A stretch of 64,000 nucleotides of DNA from Periweissella fabaria. Lineage in GTDB: Bacteria > Bacillota > Bacilli > Lactobacillales > Lactobacillaceae. The position numbers and the translations under genes were made by a program. Every line of letters starts with the position of its first letter. Position 1 is the first letter of the stretch. Location of the stretch: positions 62,001 to 126,000 of the forward strand of contig NZ_CAKKNS010000004.1 in NCBI RefSeq assembly GCF_918814575.1, given 5' to 3'. Of this stretch, positions 1 to 10,642 are shown piece after piece. The notes under the pieces are model-generated. The model made no database searches. It saw nothing but the letters and a program-made list of their open reading frames with translations, and was not told where the DNA came from.

Positions 1-76
1 TTTTAGTAAGATAATTCAATTTTAACGAATGCTGTTTCAATGTTAGTAGTGTCAAAATAACTTATCAAAAAATTAT

Positions 77-922
77 TTAGCTCAAGTTTCCTTGTAAGAC
101 ACCCATTAAACCAAGAATAATAAAGACAATCCCTGCAACAATCCGGTAGTATCCAAAGGCTTTAAAGTCGTGGGTTTTGATAAAGCCAAGGAAGGTCTTA
201 ATCGCAATGATTGCTACAATAAATGATACCAATGTTCCCATGAACAAGACCATTGTTTGGGGACCATTGAAAGTATTACCTTCCAATAAGAACTTACCAA
301 CTTTTAGAATAGTTACCCCAATCATAGTTGGAATCGCAAGGAAGAAAGAAAATTCAGATGCGACAAATCGTGAAGCACCTACAAGAATTCCTCCAAGGAT
401 AGTCGCTCCTGAACGTGAAGTTCCTGGTACAATACTCAAAACTTGGAATAAACCGATAAATAAAGCTGTTTTCCAAGGTAATGTGTATAAGTTAGCATGG
501 CGCGGAGTTTGTTTTTCATTGTGTTTTTCAACAAAAATGAAAATTACCCCGTAGATGATGAAGAAGGCTGATACAACTTGCCAAGTCATCAAGTGAGCAT
601 CCATCCAGTCATTCAAGGCTAACCCAACAACTACTGAAGGGAGAATCGCTACCACAACTTTAAACCATAAAATCCAAGTTTGTTTCTTTTCTTCAGCATC
701 TTTTTTGCCAGAGAATGGATTTAATTTGTTAAAGTATAAAACAATCACAGCTAAAATAGCACCAAACTGAATAACATAATTAAACATATCCATAAATTGC
801 TTTGATTCGCGCATGTGCACAAATTGTTCAGCAATAATGATATGCCCTGTTGATGAGACTGGTAGGAATTCAGTTAACCCTTCCACAATCCCAATAATTG
901 CAGCTTTAATAAGTTCTAACAT
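77..922 (-). CDS. uppP: Undecaprenyl-diphosphatase (UppP/BacA)
   Basis: This integral membrane enzyme dephosphorylates undecaprenyl pyrophosphate to recycle the lipid carrier for peptidoglycan, and overexpression in other species gives bacitracin tolerance. Both family signatures are present: the Glu-rich motif EGLTEFLPVSSTGH at residues 14-27 and PGTSRSG at 166-172. The protein has about eight hydrophobic segments and 281 residues, close to the usual 270-280. The ATG is preceded by a GGAGAAAC-type ribosome site. It is monocistronic as far as seen, and only 76 featureless bases lie beyond its stop. Function is secure by family. Confidence 0.96.
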   Translation of the reverse strand: MLELIKAAIIGIVEGLTEFLPVSSTGHIIIAEQFVHMRESKQFMDMFNYVIQFGAILAVIVLYFNKLNPFSGKKDAEEKKQTWILWFKVVVAILPSVVVGLALNDWMDAHLMTWQVVSAFFIIYGVIFIFVEKHNEKQTPRHANLYTLPWKTALFIGLFQVLSIVPGTSRSGATILGGILVGASRFVASEFSFFLAIPTMIGVTILKVGKFLLEGNTFNGPQTMVLFMGTLVSFIVAIIAIKTFLGFIKTHDFKAFGYYRIVAGIVFIILGLMGVLQGNLS

Positions 923-1136
923 AGTTTCTCCTTTTACTTTGCGTACTTAGATAGTATACCAAAAGTAGTCATAAACAAATAGCTAGGAGTGATAATTTTA
1001 TAAAATATTCACTGTATTTAGGCTTATCAATACCTATTATTTACAATATAATCCCAATACATTCATTAGCGTATTCTTTAAATAATCTGTATAATATTGA
1101 TTAGGCCACAACGGCTTAGAAATGAGGATTTTAATT

Positions 1137-2492
1137 TTGGATAGTAGTCATATAATTACAAATTTAATTGTTATTTTTGTTGTGCTATTATTAGCTACAT
1201 TGTTTGTTGCCAGTGAATTTGCGTTGGTTAAGATTCGCATCAGTGCGCTTGAAGATGCTCAAAACCAATTACCCAAACCATCTAAAAAGATTGCCCGGGC
1301 AATTCACATGGTTAATAATCTAAATGAATATTTATCAACAACCCAAGTTGGGATTACCCTGGCTGGTTTAATTTTAGGTTGGCTTGGTGAATCAACAATT
1401 TCCGAGTTATTATTAAACCTTGGTTTTGTTGCGCACCTTTCAGATGGCCCAACTACAAAAATCATTGCATCCGTTGTCGCATTAGTACTATTAACTTATA
1501 TCGAAGTCGTTTTTACAGAATTGGTACCTAAAAACGTTGCTATCGATATGCCCATGAAAGTTTTAATGTTTGTTACCGGGCCGTTACACTTTTTCCATGT
1601 GATTTTCTATCCATTTGTATGGTTTTTAAATACATCCGCCAATCATACGGTTAAATTATTTGGCTTGAAGCCCGCTGACGAAAATGATGAAACATTCTCT
1701 GAAGCAGAAATTTTATCACTTTCTCGTAATGCCGTTCATGGTGGCCAATTATCACAAGAAGATTTTGTCTTTATGCAACGAGCGTTTCAAATGAACGATA
1801 AAGTGGCCGTTGATATTATGATTGACCGGACCCAATTAGAAGTCTTAGATATTACAACTACGGTTAAAGAAGCGTTGGCTTTTTACCTCCAAGAACAATT
1901 TTCGCGGTTCCCAGTTGTTGCTAACAACGATAAGGATAAAGTGCTTGGTTACGTCTATGCTTTTGATCTCGTCCGCCAAAGTCAAGTCGATGGTTCAATC
2001 TTAATTTCCAAACTAATTCGTAATATTGAAGCGGTCCCTGAAAACATGCCCCTACACGCCATCTTAAAAAAGATGATTGAAAAGCGTACACCAATTGTCG
2101 TTGTTGCTGATGAATATGGTGGTACATCAGGAATCATTACGGATAAAGATATTTATGAAGAACTTTTTGGTACTGTGCGTGATGAAATCGATGATGTTGC
2201 CGAGGATCTCGTGCAAAAGACCGGTGAAAACACTTATATTGTACCTGGTAAGATGACGATGTATGATTTCGAACGTTTCTTCCAAGTTAACGTGCCGCAA
2301 TTCCAAGATTCAGAGATGGTAACACTATCTGGGTTTATGATTGATGAAAATAAGAGTTTAAAGGTCAATCAAGTTATTAAAATTGATAACTTTGATTTTA
2401 AGGTTCTCGATTATACCGATGCATTTATCAATAACTTCGAAGTTACCGTTAATCCAATTGTTGATGAAGACAATGATGACAGCATCTTTTAG
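1137..2492 (+). CDS. CNNM/CorC-HlyC family membrane protein with CBS pair
   Basis: The product is a DUF21/CNNM-type transmembrane protein (roughly residues 1-190, several hydrophobic helices), followed by a tandem CBS pair (about 205-325, with the DEYGGTSGI motif) and a C-terminal CorC/HlyC domain. Relatives are annotated as hemolysin C family proteins or Mg2+/Co2+ exporters; the substrate is not shown by sequence. I chose TTG at 1137 because GAGG at 1124-1127 sits nine bases before it. The in-frame ATG at 1122 has no Shine-Dalgarno and overlaps that GAGG. A terminator follows. Confidence 0.9.
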   Translation: MDSSHIITNLIVIFVVLLLATLFVASEFALVKIRISALEDAQNQLPKPSKKIARAIHMVNNLNEYLSTTQVGITLAGLILGWLGESTISELLLNLGFVAHLSDGPTTKIIASVVALVLLTYIEVVFTELVPKNVAIDMPMKVLMFVTGPLHFFHVIFYPFVWFLNTSANHTVKLFGLKPADENDETFSEAEILSLSRNAVHGGQLSQEDFVFMQRAFQMNDKVAVDIMIDRTQLEVLDITTTVKEALAFYLQEQFSRFPVVANNDKDKVLGYVYAFDLVRQSQVDGSILISKLIRNIEAVPENMPLHAILKKMIEKRTPIVVVADEYGGTSGIITDKDIYEELFGTVRDEIDDVAEDLVQKTGENTYIVPGKMTMYDFERFFQVNVPQFQDSEMVTLSGFMIDENKSLKVNQVIKIDNFDFKVLDYTDAFINNFEVTVNPIVDEDNDDSIF

Positions 2493-2529
2493 TAAAAGCC
2501 ACAGACAATAACCAACTAATATGTCATTC

Positions 2530-2570
2530 AAAAAGCAGCTAGGGAAGCAATTTCCCCTAGCTGCTTTTTT
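2530..2570 (+). terminator. Rho-independent terminator after CNNM/CorC gene
   Basis: The hairpin arms AGCAGCTAGGG and CCCTAGCTGCT form 11 perfect pairs, extended by A/T pairs, and are followed by six T. The GCTAGG/CCTAGC core recurs in other terminators of this window. Confidence 0.9.
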
Positions 2571-2583
2571 GTAACCACATAAT

Positions 2584-2620
2584 AAAAAAAGCCCAATCGC
2601 ATTAAATGCAATCAGACTTT
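2584..2620 (-). terminator. Rho-independent terminator of gnd
   Basis: Read on the minus strand, 13 consecutive pairs (several G-U) close a TTA loop, with the run of T on the minus strand directly after. It lies 22 bases past the gnd stop. Confidence 0.85.
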
Positions 2621-2641
2621 CCCATAATATTTAATTAAATA

Positions 2642-3547
2642 TTACTTAGTGTCAACGGCGTGACCACCAAATTCGTTACGTAATGCAGCAACAACTTTAC
2701 CAGTGAAAGTGTCGTCTTGCATTGAACGGTAACGCATCATCAATGAAAGAGCAATAACTGGAGTAGGAACTTGTAAGTCAAGACCTTCTTCAATAGTCCA
2801 TTGACCTTCACCAGATGCGTGCATACGACCAGCTAATTTTTCAAGCTTAGGATCCTTAGAGAAGGCGTCTTCCATAAGTTCCATCAACCATCCACGGATA
2901 ACTGAACCGTGGTTCCAAAGCTTAGCAACAGCTTCGTAGTCGTAGTCATATTGTGAGGCTTCAAGAACTTCAAAACCTTCGGCGATGGCTTGCATTTGAC
3001 CGTATTCGATACCGTTGTGAACCATCTTCAAGTAGTGACCTGAACCAAGCTTACCAGTGTAAAGGTAACCATCTTCAAGGGCGATTGACTTGAATAAAGG
3101 TTCGATAGTCTTCCATGCTTCAGCGTCATCTCCACCGATCATGAAGTTACCACCATTACGGGCACCTTCCATACCACCTGAAGTACCAGCATCAAAGAAC
3201 TTGATGCCAGCAGCAGTAGTACGGATGTTTTGTTCAAGGTTATCCTTGTAGTTTGAGTTACCACCATCAATGATGATGTCGCCTTCGTTCATCTTTTCAA
3301 TCAAAGTGTCGATAGTTGAGTTAGTTGGTACACCAGCGGGAACCATTACCCAAACAACCTTTGGTGATGGCAATTGAGCAAGCATATCGTCGATATCAGT
3401 AGCAGATGATACTAATTCTGAGTATGCATCAGCTTCCTTAACGAAGTCTGCGTTCAAGTCAAAAGCAACAACTTCGTGTTTGTTGTCAGCAGCGTTTTTA
3501 ACAAGGTTAAGGCCCATTTTACCTAAACCGATCATAGCGAATTTCAT
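2642..3547 (-). CDS. gnd: 6-phosphogluconate dehydrogenase, decarboxylating (short form)
   Basis: This enzyme oxidises 6-phosphogluconate to ribulose 5-phosphate and CO2, yielding NAD(P)H. It supplies the pentose phosphate that heterofermentative lactic acid bacteria feed into phosphoketolase. The Rossmann motif GLGKMG is at residues 7-12, followed by the substrate motifs GNSNYKDN and DAGTSGG and the KMVHNGIEYG catalytic region. At 301 residues it is the short bacterial type, not the 470-residue form. The start has a clear GAGGTG ribosome site. It is divergent from an RpiR-type regulator, which is a likely controller (inference). Confidence 0.95.
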   Translation of the reverse strand: MKFAMIGLGKMGLNLVKNAADNKHEVVAFDLNADFVKEADAYSELVSSATDIDDMLAQLPSPKVVWVMVPAGVPTNSTIDTLIEKMNEGDIIIDGGNSNYKDNLEQNIRTTAAGIKFFDAGTSGGMEGARNGGNFMIGGDDAEAWKTIEPLFKSIALEDGYLYTGKLGSGHYLKMVHNGIEYGQMQAIAEGFEVLEASQYDYDYEAVAKLWNHGSVIRGWLMELMEDAFSKDPKLEKLAGRMHASGEGQWTIEEGLDLQVPTPVIALSLMMRYRSMQDDTFTGKVVAALRNEFGGHAVDTK

Positions 3548-3622
3548 GAAGAAACACCTCTTAATTTATTTTTTACTACACTGTTATTTTAAGAAAAATT
3601 TTTTCAAAAATCAAGGGATTTG

Positions 3623-3653
3623 TTGTAAATTTTTTTCACAATTGCTATATAAT
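3623..3653 (+). promoter_or_regulatory. Candidate promoter for rpiR
   Basis: A perfect TATAAT at 3648-3653 lies 64 bases before the rpiR start. The best -35 element, TTGTAA at 3623-3628, has a long 19-base spacer, so it is only a moderate call. Confidence 0.4.
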
Positions 3654-3716
3654 TAATACATACAGTAAAAATAGACAGGACGAATTAGCTTAATTCGTTA
3701 ATTTATCGGGGGTTTT

Positions 3717-4565
3717 ATGGCTAAAACAGCAATTAGTAGCATCAAAATGAATTATCAACAATTAAATAATACAGAGCAACGGATTGCTGATACGATTTTA
3801 GCTAATCCAAATGCAGCCCATGACTTCACCATTCAACAACTAGCTGTCGTTTCAGGGGTTTCAAGTGCATCGGTTTCTCGCTTTGTTAAACATATCGGGT
3901 GGGAATCATATCGTGAATTCAGTTTGGCACTAGCTGCCAACGATAGTGACATTTCATTTTTTGGTGAAATTGAAGACAACGATAGTACCGATGATATTAT
4001 CAAAAAAGTTTTCAGCGGGGCTGATAATGCGCTAAACACGACCTTAGAAATGCTTGACACCAGTGATTTTGACGTGGCAATTGATCTTATTTGCAACGCC
4101 AAATTAGTTGGTTTATTCGGTATTGGTGGGTCATCACTAGTTGCTTTTAACGGTTACCATAAGTTACTACGCACCTCAATTAATGTCATCCAACATCCTG
4201 ATTACGACATCCAATTAATGCAAGCGGTTCATTTAGACCAACAAGATTGCGCAATTGTAATTTCGCATTCTGGACGAAATCATGATACCTTAGCCATCGC
4301 TGAAAAGTTGAAAGCCAATGGCGTCCCAATGATTGTTATTACTTCATTTGCTAATTCCCCATTAGCCAAACTAGCTGATGTCTGCTTTGTCTCATTGGCC
4401 GAAGAAGTCAACTTTCGTTCTGAATCAATGAGCTCCTTGATTGCCCAAATTACTATTATCGACTCCCTTTTTACCCTGGTTGGCTTTCATATCGGCCAAG
4501 ACTCGCAGGATGTCCTTGATAATGTCCGGACGGCGATTGAAACGACGCGAGTCCCTAACAAATAA
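3717..4565 (+). CDS. RpiR/MurR family transcriptional regulator (HTH + SIS)
   Basis: The 282-residue protein has an N-terminal HTH_6 domain (helix-turn-helix about residues 35-60, motif SGVSSASVSRFVKHIGW) and a C-terminal SIS sugar-phosphate-binding domain (about 120-250, with GIGGSS and the SHSGRNHDT loop). RpiR regulators respond to sugar phosphates. Its divergent placement opposite gnd suggests it senses a pentose phosphate pathway intermediate and controls gnd; that link is inference. A GGGGG stretch nine bases before the ATG serves as ribosome site. Confidence 0.9.
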   Translation: MAKTAISSIKMNYQQLNNTEQRIADTILANPNAAHDFTIQQLAVVSGVSSASVSRFVKHIGWESYREFSLALAANDSDISFFGEIEDNDSTDDIIKKVFSGADNALNTTLEMLDTSDFDVAIDLICNAKLVGLFGIGGSSLVAFNGYHKLLRTSINVIQHPDYDIQLMQAVHLDQQDCAIVISHSGRNHDTLAIAEKLKANGVPMIVITSFANSPLAKLADVCFVSLAEEVNFRSESMSSLIAQITIIDSLFTLVGFHIGQDSQDVLDNVRTAIETTRVPNK

Positions 4566-4566
4566 C

Positions 4567-4626
4567 TTATCCACAGGTGGATATCTTTTGCAGCCAACAC
4601 TTTATCCACAAGTACACATATCCACA
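4567..4626. promoter_or_regulatory. DnaA-box cluster
   Basis: Two perfect TTATCCACA boxes (4567-4575, 4602-4610) and a one-mismatch box ATATCCACA (4618-4626) lie on the same strand within 60 bases. An inverted weaker copy overlaps 4577-4585. The cluster fills the convergent gap between rpiR and rpmE2. It resembles the non-origin DnaA-box clusters of Bacillus, which bind DnaA and temper initiation. Role here is inference. Confidence 0.6.
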
Positions 4627-4704
4627 AGCAAACGAAAGTGTGGCAGAACTGTTTTCTAGTAGAAAATTACTACTAAAACACGGTCCAGAATTCCAAATAT
4701 ACGC

Positions 4705-4741
4705 AAAAAAGCTAGGAAAATTTATTTTCCCTAGCTTTTTT
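4705..4741 (+). terminator. Rho-independent terminator of rpiR (bidirectional form)
   Basis: The arms AAAAAAGCTAGGAAAA and TTTTCCCTAGCTTTTTT pair around a short loop, leaving T runs on both strands. The left part of this sequence is repeated almost exactly at 28793. Confidence 0.85.
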
Positions 4742-4805
4742 GCTAGTATTTAGCGCTAGCGCCCCACTTCTGTCACAGCTCGTGCTTTAATTCTATGAGT
4801 AAAAA

Positions 4806-4838
4806 AGAAAAAAGACATGCGATATCCGCATGCCTTTT
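4806..4838 (-). terminator. Rho-independent terminator of rpmE2
   Basis: On the minus strand GGCATGCG pairs with CGCATGTC around a GATAT loop, followed by a T run. It begins six bases after the rpmE2 stop. Confidence 0.88.
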
Positions 4839-4843
4839 GGGTC

Positions 4844-5086
4844 TTACTTGAGACCGTATTTCTTGTTGAACTTGTCGACTGCACCGTCGGCTTGAGTGAA
4901 CTTTTGCTTACCAGTGTAGAATGGGTGTGAATCTGAAGTGATTTCAACACGGATCATTGGGTAAGTAGCACCTTCAAACTCAACAGTTTGATCAGAAGTC
5001 TTAGTTGAACCTGACTTAAACATGAAGCCAGTAACTGAATCAACAAAAACAACTTCGTGGTATTCTGGGTGAATTCCTTGTTTCAT
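4844..5086 (-). CDS. rpmE2: 50S ribosomal protein L31 type B
   Basis: This is an 80-residue L31 of the cysteine-free type B, which binds the large subunit without zinc and replaces the zinc form under zinc limitation in species that have both. Recognisable family stretches are [14 protein letters not shown] and [13 protein letters not shown]. The start at 5086 was chosen because AGGAG lies just upstream; an in-frame ATG ten codons earlier lacks a ribosome site and adds residues absent from the family. Neighbouring murA and pyrG match the Firmicute rpoE-pyrG-murZ-rpmE neighbourhood. Confidence 0.95.
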   Translation of the reverse strand: MKQGIHPEYHEVVFVDSVTGFMFKSGSTKTSDQTVEFEGATYPMIRVEITSDSHPFYTGKQKFTQADGAVDKFNKKYGLK

Positions 5087-5212
5087 AAATTTGCTCTCCT
5101 TAATGCCCTGATTCATGCGCTGAACCAGAGTCAGTCTCGATGTTATAACATTAACTCTAACATATTACCATATTACTATATTTTCGACAACCATTTAACC
5201 AATTGAAAATTG

Positions 5213-6487
5213 TTAATCTTGGTCTTCCACAATTTCAACATCCGCTGTCAATTGCGTCAACTTCCAAACCACACGATCATATCCACGTAAAATATGATCT
5301 GCACCGTGAATAGTTGTTTGACCATCTGCAAGTAAACCAGCAATCATCAATGCTGCCCCGGCGCGAATTTCGGCAGCCTTAACAGAACCACCAACTAAAT
5401 TGCGACTTTCATTAATTGTAATTTCGCCTTCAACTTCTGAGGCGATATCAGCCCCTAAACGGCGTAATTCAACAATGTGTTTAACTCGTTTAGGATAGAT
5501 TGTATCAATAATCTTACTTTCACCACCAGCAAGTAATAATGCAGCGGTCAACGGTTGTTGTAAGTCAGTTGCAAAACCAGGATATGGTGAAGTCTTAACA
5601 CTGATTGGTGTAAACACCTCAGTTTTTGGGACATAGATTTGATCTTCATCAATCTTAAGATCCACACCCATTTCAATCATTTTTGAAGTAAATGATTCAA
5701 GGTGTTCTGGAATAATATTGTGAATTGTAATCCCATCACCAACCGCAGCTGCCAATGACAAATATGTCCCAGCTTCAATGCGGTCAGGAATAATTGTGTG
5801 TGTAGCATGCGATGCTAAATAAGGCACCCCTTCAATTCGGATTACATCAGTTCCTGCACCGCGAATTTTTGCACCCATGTTATTTAAGAATGTTGCAATA
5901 TCAATAATTTCTGGTTCACGAGCAGCATTTTCAATAATTGTTTGTCCCGGTGCTTTAACAGCCGCCAAGATAATATTAATTGTTGCCCCAACTGAAACTA
6001 AATCAAGGAAAATCCGGGCCCCATGAAGACCTTCCGCTCCAGTTGTGATAAAGATTGTATCATCTTTTTCTTCAACTTCAGCTCCCAAAGCTTTAAACCC
6101 TTTAATGTGTTGATCAATTGGTCGAGGACCAATATTATCACCACCAGGGAAAGTCACTGTGGCCCGGCCAAAACGACCGAGCAAGGCGCCCATAAAGTAA
6201 TAAGATGCCCGTAAACTCTTGATAGCGGTACTTGGTAGGGCTGCTTCTTGAATTTGCGTCGGATCAATATCTAAAACACTATGTTCAAATTTAGAAGCAA
6301 CGTTCATTGAATCTAAAATAATTTGTAGATTGTAGACATCGGCAATGTCTGGCACACTGTCAAATTGTAACGGTGTATCTGCCAAAATTGCGGCTGGAAT
6401 TAAGGCCACAGTAGAGTTCTTAGCGCCACCGATTGTGACGTCCCCTACTAAACGGTGACCACCATTTATAATCATTTTTTTAGTCAT
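5213..6487 (-). CDS. murA: UDP-N-acetylglucosamine 1-carboxyvinyltransferase (MurA/MurZ), Cys-to-Asp variant
   Basis: The enzyme transfers enolpyruvate from PEP to UDP-GlcNAc, the first committed step of peptidoglycan synthesis. It has 424 residues. The conserved KN pair is at 23-24, the active loop [14 protein letters not shown] is at about 114-127, and the ATDLQQP motif is C-terminal. The loop residue that is Cys115 in E. coli is Asp117 here (codon GAT). Such enzymes stay active but are insensitive to fosfomycin in known cases. Synteny with pyrG, rpoE and rpmE points to the MurZ/MurAB paralogue. The ATG follows AAAGGTG. Confidence 0.95.
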   Translation of the reverse strand: MTKKMIINGGHRLVGDVTIGGAKNSTVALIPAAILADTPLQFDSVPDIADVYNLQIILDSMNVASKFEHSVLDIDPTQIQEAALPSTAIKSLRASYYFMGALLGRFGRATVTFPGGDNIGPRPIDQHIKGFKALGAEVEEKDDTIFITTGAEGLHGARIFLDLVSVGATINIILAAVKAPGQTIIENAAREPEIIDIATFLNNMGAKIRGAGTDVIRIEGVPYLASHATHTIIPDRIEAGTYLSLAAAVGDGITIHNIIPEHLESFTSKMIEMGVDLKIDEDQIYVPKTEVFTPISVKTSPYPGFATDLQQPLTAALLLAGGESKIIDTIYPKRVKHIVELRRLGADIASEVEGEITINESRNLVGGSVKAAEIRAGAALMIAGLLADGQTTIHGADHILRGYDRVVWKLTQLTADVEIVEDQD

Positions 6488-6778
6488 TTTATTTGTACAC
6501 CTTTAAAAGCTAATTATTGTGTGTTGATTGATTTTATACACACCATCCGTAATATATGCGTGGCTACATATATTAATAAATTTTACATATATTTTCTTAA
6601 AATAACAACTAGCAAATTAACATTCTCATGATAATGCCATAGTTTTTAAATTTTGACGATGCCCACTGATAAAACAACAATCATTTTTTAAATAATTTCA
6701 TTAATATAATATTACTTAAATAAATAGTAACCTTTTTTCAATCAAACATTTTTATTTATTAACCAATTTATTATATAC

Positions 6779-6820
6779 AAAAAACGGTCAGTAAAGCGAG
6801 TTTACTAACCGTTGTTTTGT
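6779..6820 (-). terminator. Rho-independent terminator of pyrG; rest of 6488-6832 gap is AT-rich
   Basis: The arms AACGGTCAGTAAA and TTTACTAACCGTT pair around GCGAG with one internal mismatch, followed on the minus strand by a T-rich tail. The remaining 290 bases up to murA are very AT-rich and show no reading frame or convincing promoter. Confidence 0.85.
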
Positions 6821-6832
6821 ATATTTACTTAA

Positions 6833-8539
<1,707 letters not shown>

Positions 8540-8572
8540 CTATCTGAACAGCCCTTACATTAGTAAGGAGCC

Positions 8573-8608
8573 CTAAAATATACTACACAAGTCATTGCTG
8601 ATAGTCAA
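8573..8608 (-). promoter_or_regulatory. pyrG: pyrG promoter with GGGC initiation site
   Basis: On the minus strand TTGACT (8603-8608), a 17-base spacer and TAGTAT (8580-8585) are followed, six bases later, by GGGCTC starting at 8573. Transcripts starting GGGC are the hallmark of reiterative G addition at low CTP described for Bacillus subtilis pyrG. A CCTTAC/GTAAGG hairpin occupies about 8551-8568. Confidence 0.75.
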
Positions 8609-8631
8609 GCAATTAACATGTTTTTGTGTGA

Positions 8632-9234
8632 TTATTTTTCGTCGTCAGAAAACTCTTCGTCTTCCTCGTCGTCATCGTCATCACTTAACTCAGATAATTG
8701 ACCTTCAATACCATCTTCTAACATATTGTCATCGTCATCATCAACGTCGTCAAAGTCGTTAGCAGCTTTTAATTCTTCGTCATCATCTTCGTCTTCTTCG
8801 TCATCGTCTTCTTCATCATCGATGTTACCAAAATCATCATCTTCTGGATCATCGTCGTTGTAGTCGATAACGTCATCATCGTCAGCTGAGTCATCAAGGA
8901 ACGCATTAACCTTCTTGCGTTTCTTCTTACGAGCTGGCGCATCATCTTCATCATCTAAGTGGACGGCTTCATCAATTGAGTCAATCGCATACCATGAACG
9001 AAGTCCCCACATATTATCTCCAAGGGAAATAAAACTACCATCGACATTCAAATCAGTATAAAACTGTGACAACCGTTCACGAATCTCTTCATCACTCTTG
9101 CCTAAAAATTGTTGAACCTCATTTACCAAGTCAGCAAACGCCAACTTTTCGCCGTGATCAGCTAAGACTGCGTGAGCAACCTCGATCAATGAGAGTTCTT
9201 CTTTATTTTGGCCATCAAATTTTGTAAGTTCCAA
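8632..9234 (-). CDS. rpoE: DNA-directed RNA polymerase delta subunit
   Basis: Delta is a Gram-positive RNA polymerase subunit that speeds recycling and adjusts promoter selectivity. The folded HARE-HTH-like N-terminal domain spans about residues 1-90 ([20 protein letters not shown]). From about 95 onward there is a disordered tail made almost wholly of Asp and Glu, interrupted by a basic patch (RKKKRKK). I chose TTG at 9234, with AGGA ten bases upstream. The GTG at 9243 almost abuts that site. The 200-residue length is normal. Confidence 0.93.
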   Translation of the reverse strand: MELTKFDGQNKEELSLIEVAHAVLADHGEKLAFADLVNEVQQFLGKSDEEIRERLSQFYTDLNVDGSFISLGDNMWGLRSWYAIDSIDEAVHLDDEDDAPARKKKRKKVNAFLDDSADDDDVIDYNDDDPEDDDFGNIDDEEDDDEEDEDDDEELKAANDFDDVDDDDDNMLEDGIEGQLSELSDDDDDEEDEEFSDDEK

Positions 9235-9282
9235 AATTAGCACGTCCTTTCAGTGTCTTAATATCTTTGCTATTTTACCTTT

Positions 9283-9717
9283 TTATTGAACAAATTGCAA
9301 TCTAATCTTGTATTGTCCGACAACTTCTTTGCCTGTAATCAATTCATAATCAATTTGTACCCCACCAGTTAAAGGTGCTTCTTGATACGTAAAGTTTACC
9401 ATTTTAGTTCGCGTAGTGATATCCATTAATCCAGCTGGCGTCGCATATTTCGTACTTGCTAATTCATTAGGATTAAAAACCAACCGTAAATCCGAACTCG
9501 CGTGGCGGCGTAACTGTGCTGTCCCATCACTAGCTAACTTCATTGTTACAGGAATTTTTCCAAGGGGATTAGTTTCTTGATAACGAATATAAACCGTCGT
9601 TCCCATCTTAAAAAATTGTCCAACTTCACTAAACGAAAATGATTCAGACTTACCATCTTGTTCAATATACGTCTTGATTTCTACATTAACCGGAATTCCG
9701 GCACTTTTTTCGGCCAT
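9283..9717 (-). CDS. DUF1934 (YwiB-like) beta-barrel domain protein
   Basis: This 144-residue protein resembles the YwiB/DUF1934 family, predicted small calycin-like beta-barrels of unknown function commonly encoded between rpoE and argS in Firmicutes. Visible features are an N-terminal stretch of alternating hydrophobic strands, the segment MKLASDGTAQLRRHA and a C-terminal QIDYELITG strand. There is no signal peptide or membrane segment. The ATG has a good GGAGCG ribosome site. Position directly upstream of rpoE fits the family; function is not known. Confidence 0.82.
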   Translation of the reverse strand: MAEKSAGIPVNVEIKTYIEQDGKSESFSFSEVGQFFKMGTTVYIRYQETNPLGKIPVTMKLASDGTAQLRRHASSDLRLVFNPNELASTKYATPAGLMDITTRTKMVNFTYQEAPLTGGVQIDYELITGKEVVGQYKIRLQFVQ

Positions 9718-9829
9718 TTTGACGCTCCTTCCATTACTGTCTATTTCATTATATACGAAATATTAGTTATAATGTAGTTTATAGAAACTAATATTTATCG
9801 AATAAACTTAAGTCCGGCGGAGGTTTCAT

Positions 9830-10630
9830 ATGCAAGTGCCATTTTCAGCCATTACATATTTAAAAAATGACTTTACTACTGAAGTTCCTTTTATGAGTAG
9901 TGTTTATAATCAATGTCTATATAATCATGTTGACGCAATGAACGCCATTTTACACATTTGGACTACCCCAAAACAAGTTGCTTTAGGTCCGCGTGATAAA
10001 CAACTACCGAATTTTTCTGCCGCAGTTGCTTGGTTAGCAGCAAATGACTACACTATGTACAATCGTAATGCTGGTGGCTTAGCAGTGATTGGGGATACAG
10101 ATATCTTAAATGCCAGTTTGATTTTCCAACAACCGGCAACCCCCTTATCAATTGATGAAGCGTACCAATTAGTCGTTGAATTACTGCAAAAAACCCTCCC
10201 CGACTTAACGCTTACTACTGGGGAAGTTGCAACTTCTTATTGCCCGGGTACATATGATATTAGTGTTAATGGCCAAAAAATCGCCGGACTTGCGCAACAT
10301 CGCTACCAAAATAAAATTGCCGTTTCATTTTATTTAAGCGTTGCTGGTGATCAAGCATATCGTTGTGAAATCATTCGACAAATGTACTTAATTGGCCTCC
10401 AAAGTAAGACCATCACGCCCCCCTACCCAGACATTCAAGCAAGTTCTATGACGACATTAGCATCTTTAAACACTCATTATTCATTGGAGCGTGTTGTCAC
10501 TAACTTAACGCATAATTGGTTTCCAATGATGCCTTTTGATCGTAATTTAATTAGTGCAACAACCCTTCAAACCTATATCGACCGTTTACAACGCCGCCAA
10601 TCGCCAATTATTGGTGCACTCACTAACTAG
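9830..10630 (+). CDS. LipL/LplA-like lipoyl/octanoyl transferase family protein
   Basis: The 266-residue protein belongs to the biotin/lipoate A/B transferase fold. The segment RNAGGLAVIGDTDILNASLIF matches the RRxGGxAV...LN motif of lipoate ligases, and a later YCPG followed by the DISVNGQKIAG lysine motif resembles the LipL amidotransferase active site with its Cys. LipL moves octanoyl/lipoyl groups from GcvH to E2 subunits. Lipoate protein ligase is the alternative reading. It begins a three-gene plus-strand run with the HD and HAD genes. The ATG follows GGAGG. Confidence 0.8.
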   Translation: MQVPFSAITYLKNDFTTEVPFMSSVYNQCLYNHVDAMNAILHIWTTPKQVALGPRDKQLPNFSAAVAWLAANDYTMYNRNAGGLAVIGDTDILNASLIFQQPATPLSIDEAYQLVVELLQKTLPDLTLTTGEVATSYCPGTYDISVNGQKIAGLAQHRYQNKIAVSFYLSVAGDQAYRCEIIRQMYLIGLQSKTITPPYPDIQASSMTTLASLNTHYSLERVVTNLTHNWFPMMPFDRNLISATTLQTYIDRLQRRQSPIIGALTN

Positions 10631-10642
10631 AAAGGCTGCCTA

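Noticed and set aside
177-554. 125-residue plus-strand frame within uppP
   Set aside because: Antisense shadow of a clearly conserved gene.
8769-8954. Met/Thr/Lys-rich frame inside rpoE
   Set aside because: Out-of-frame reading of the GAT/GAA repeats encoding the acidic delta tail.
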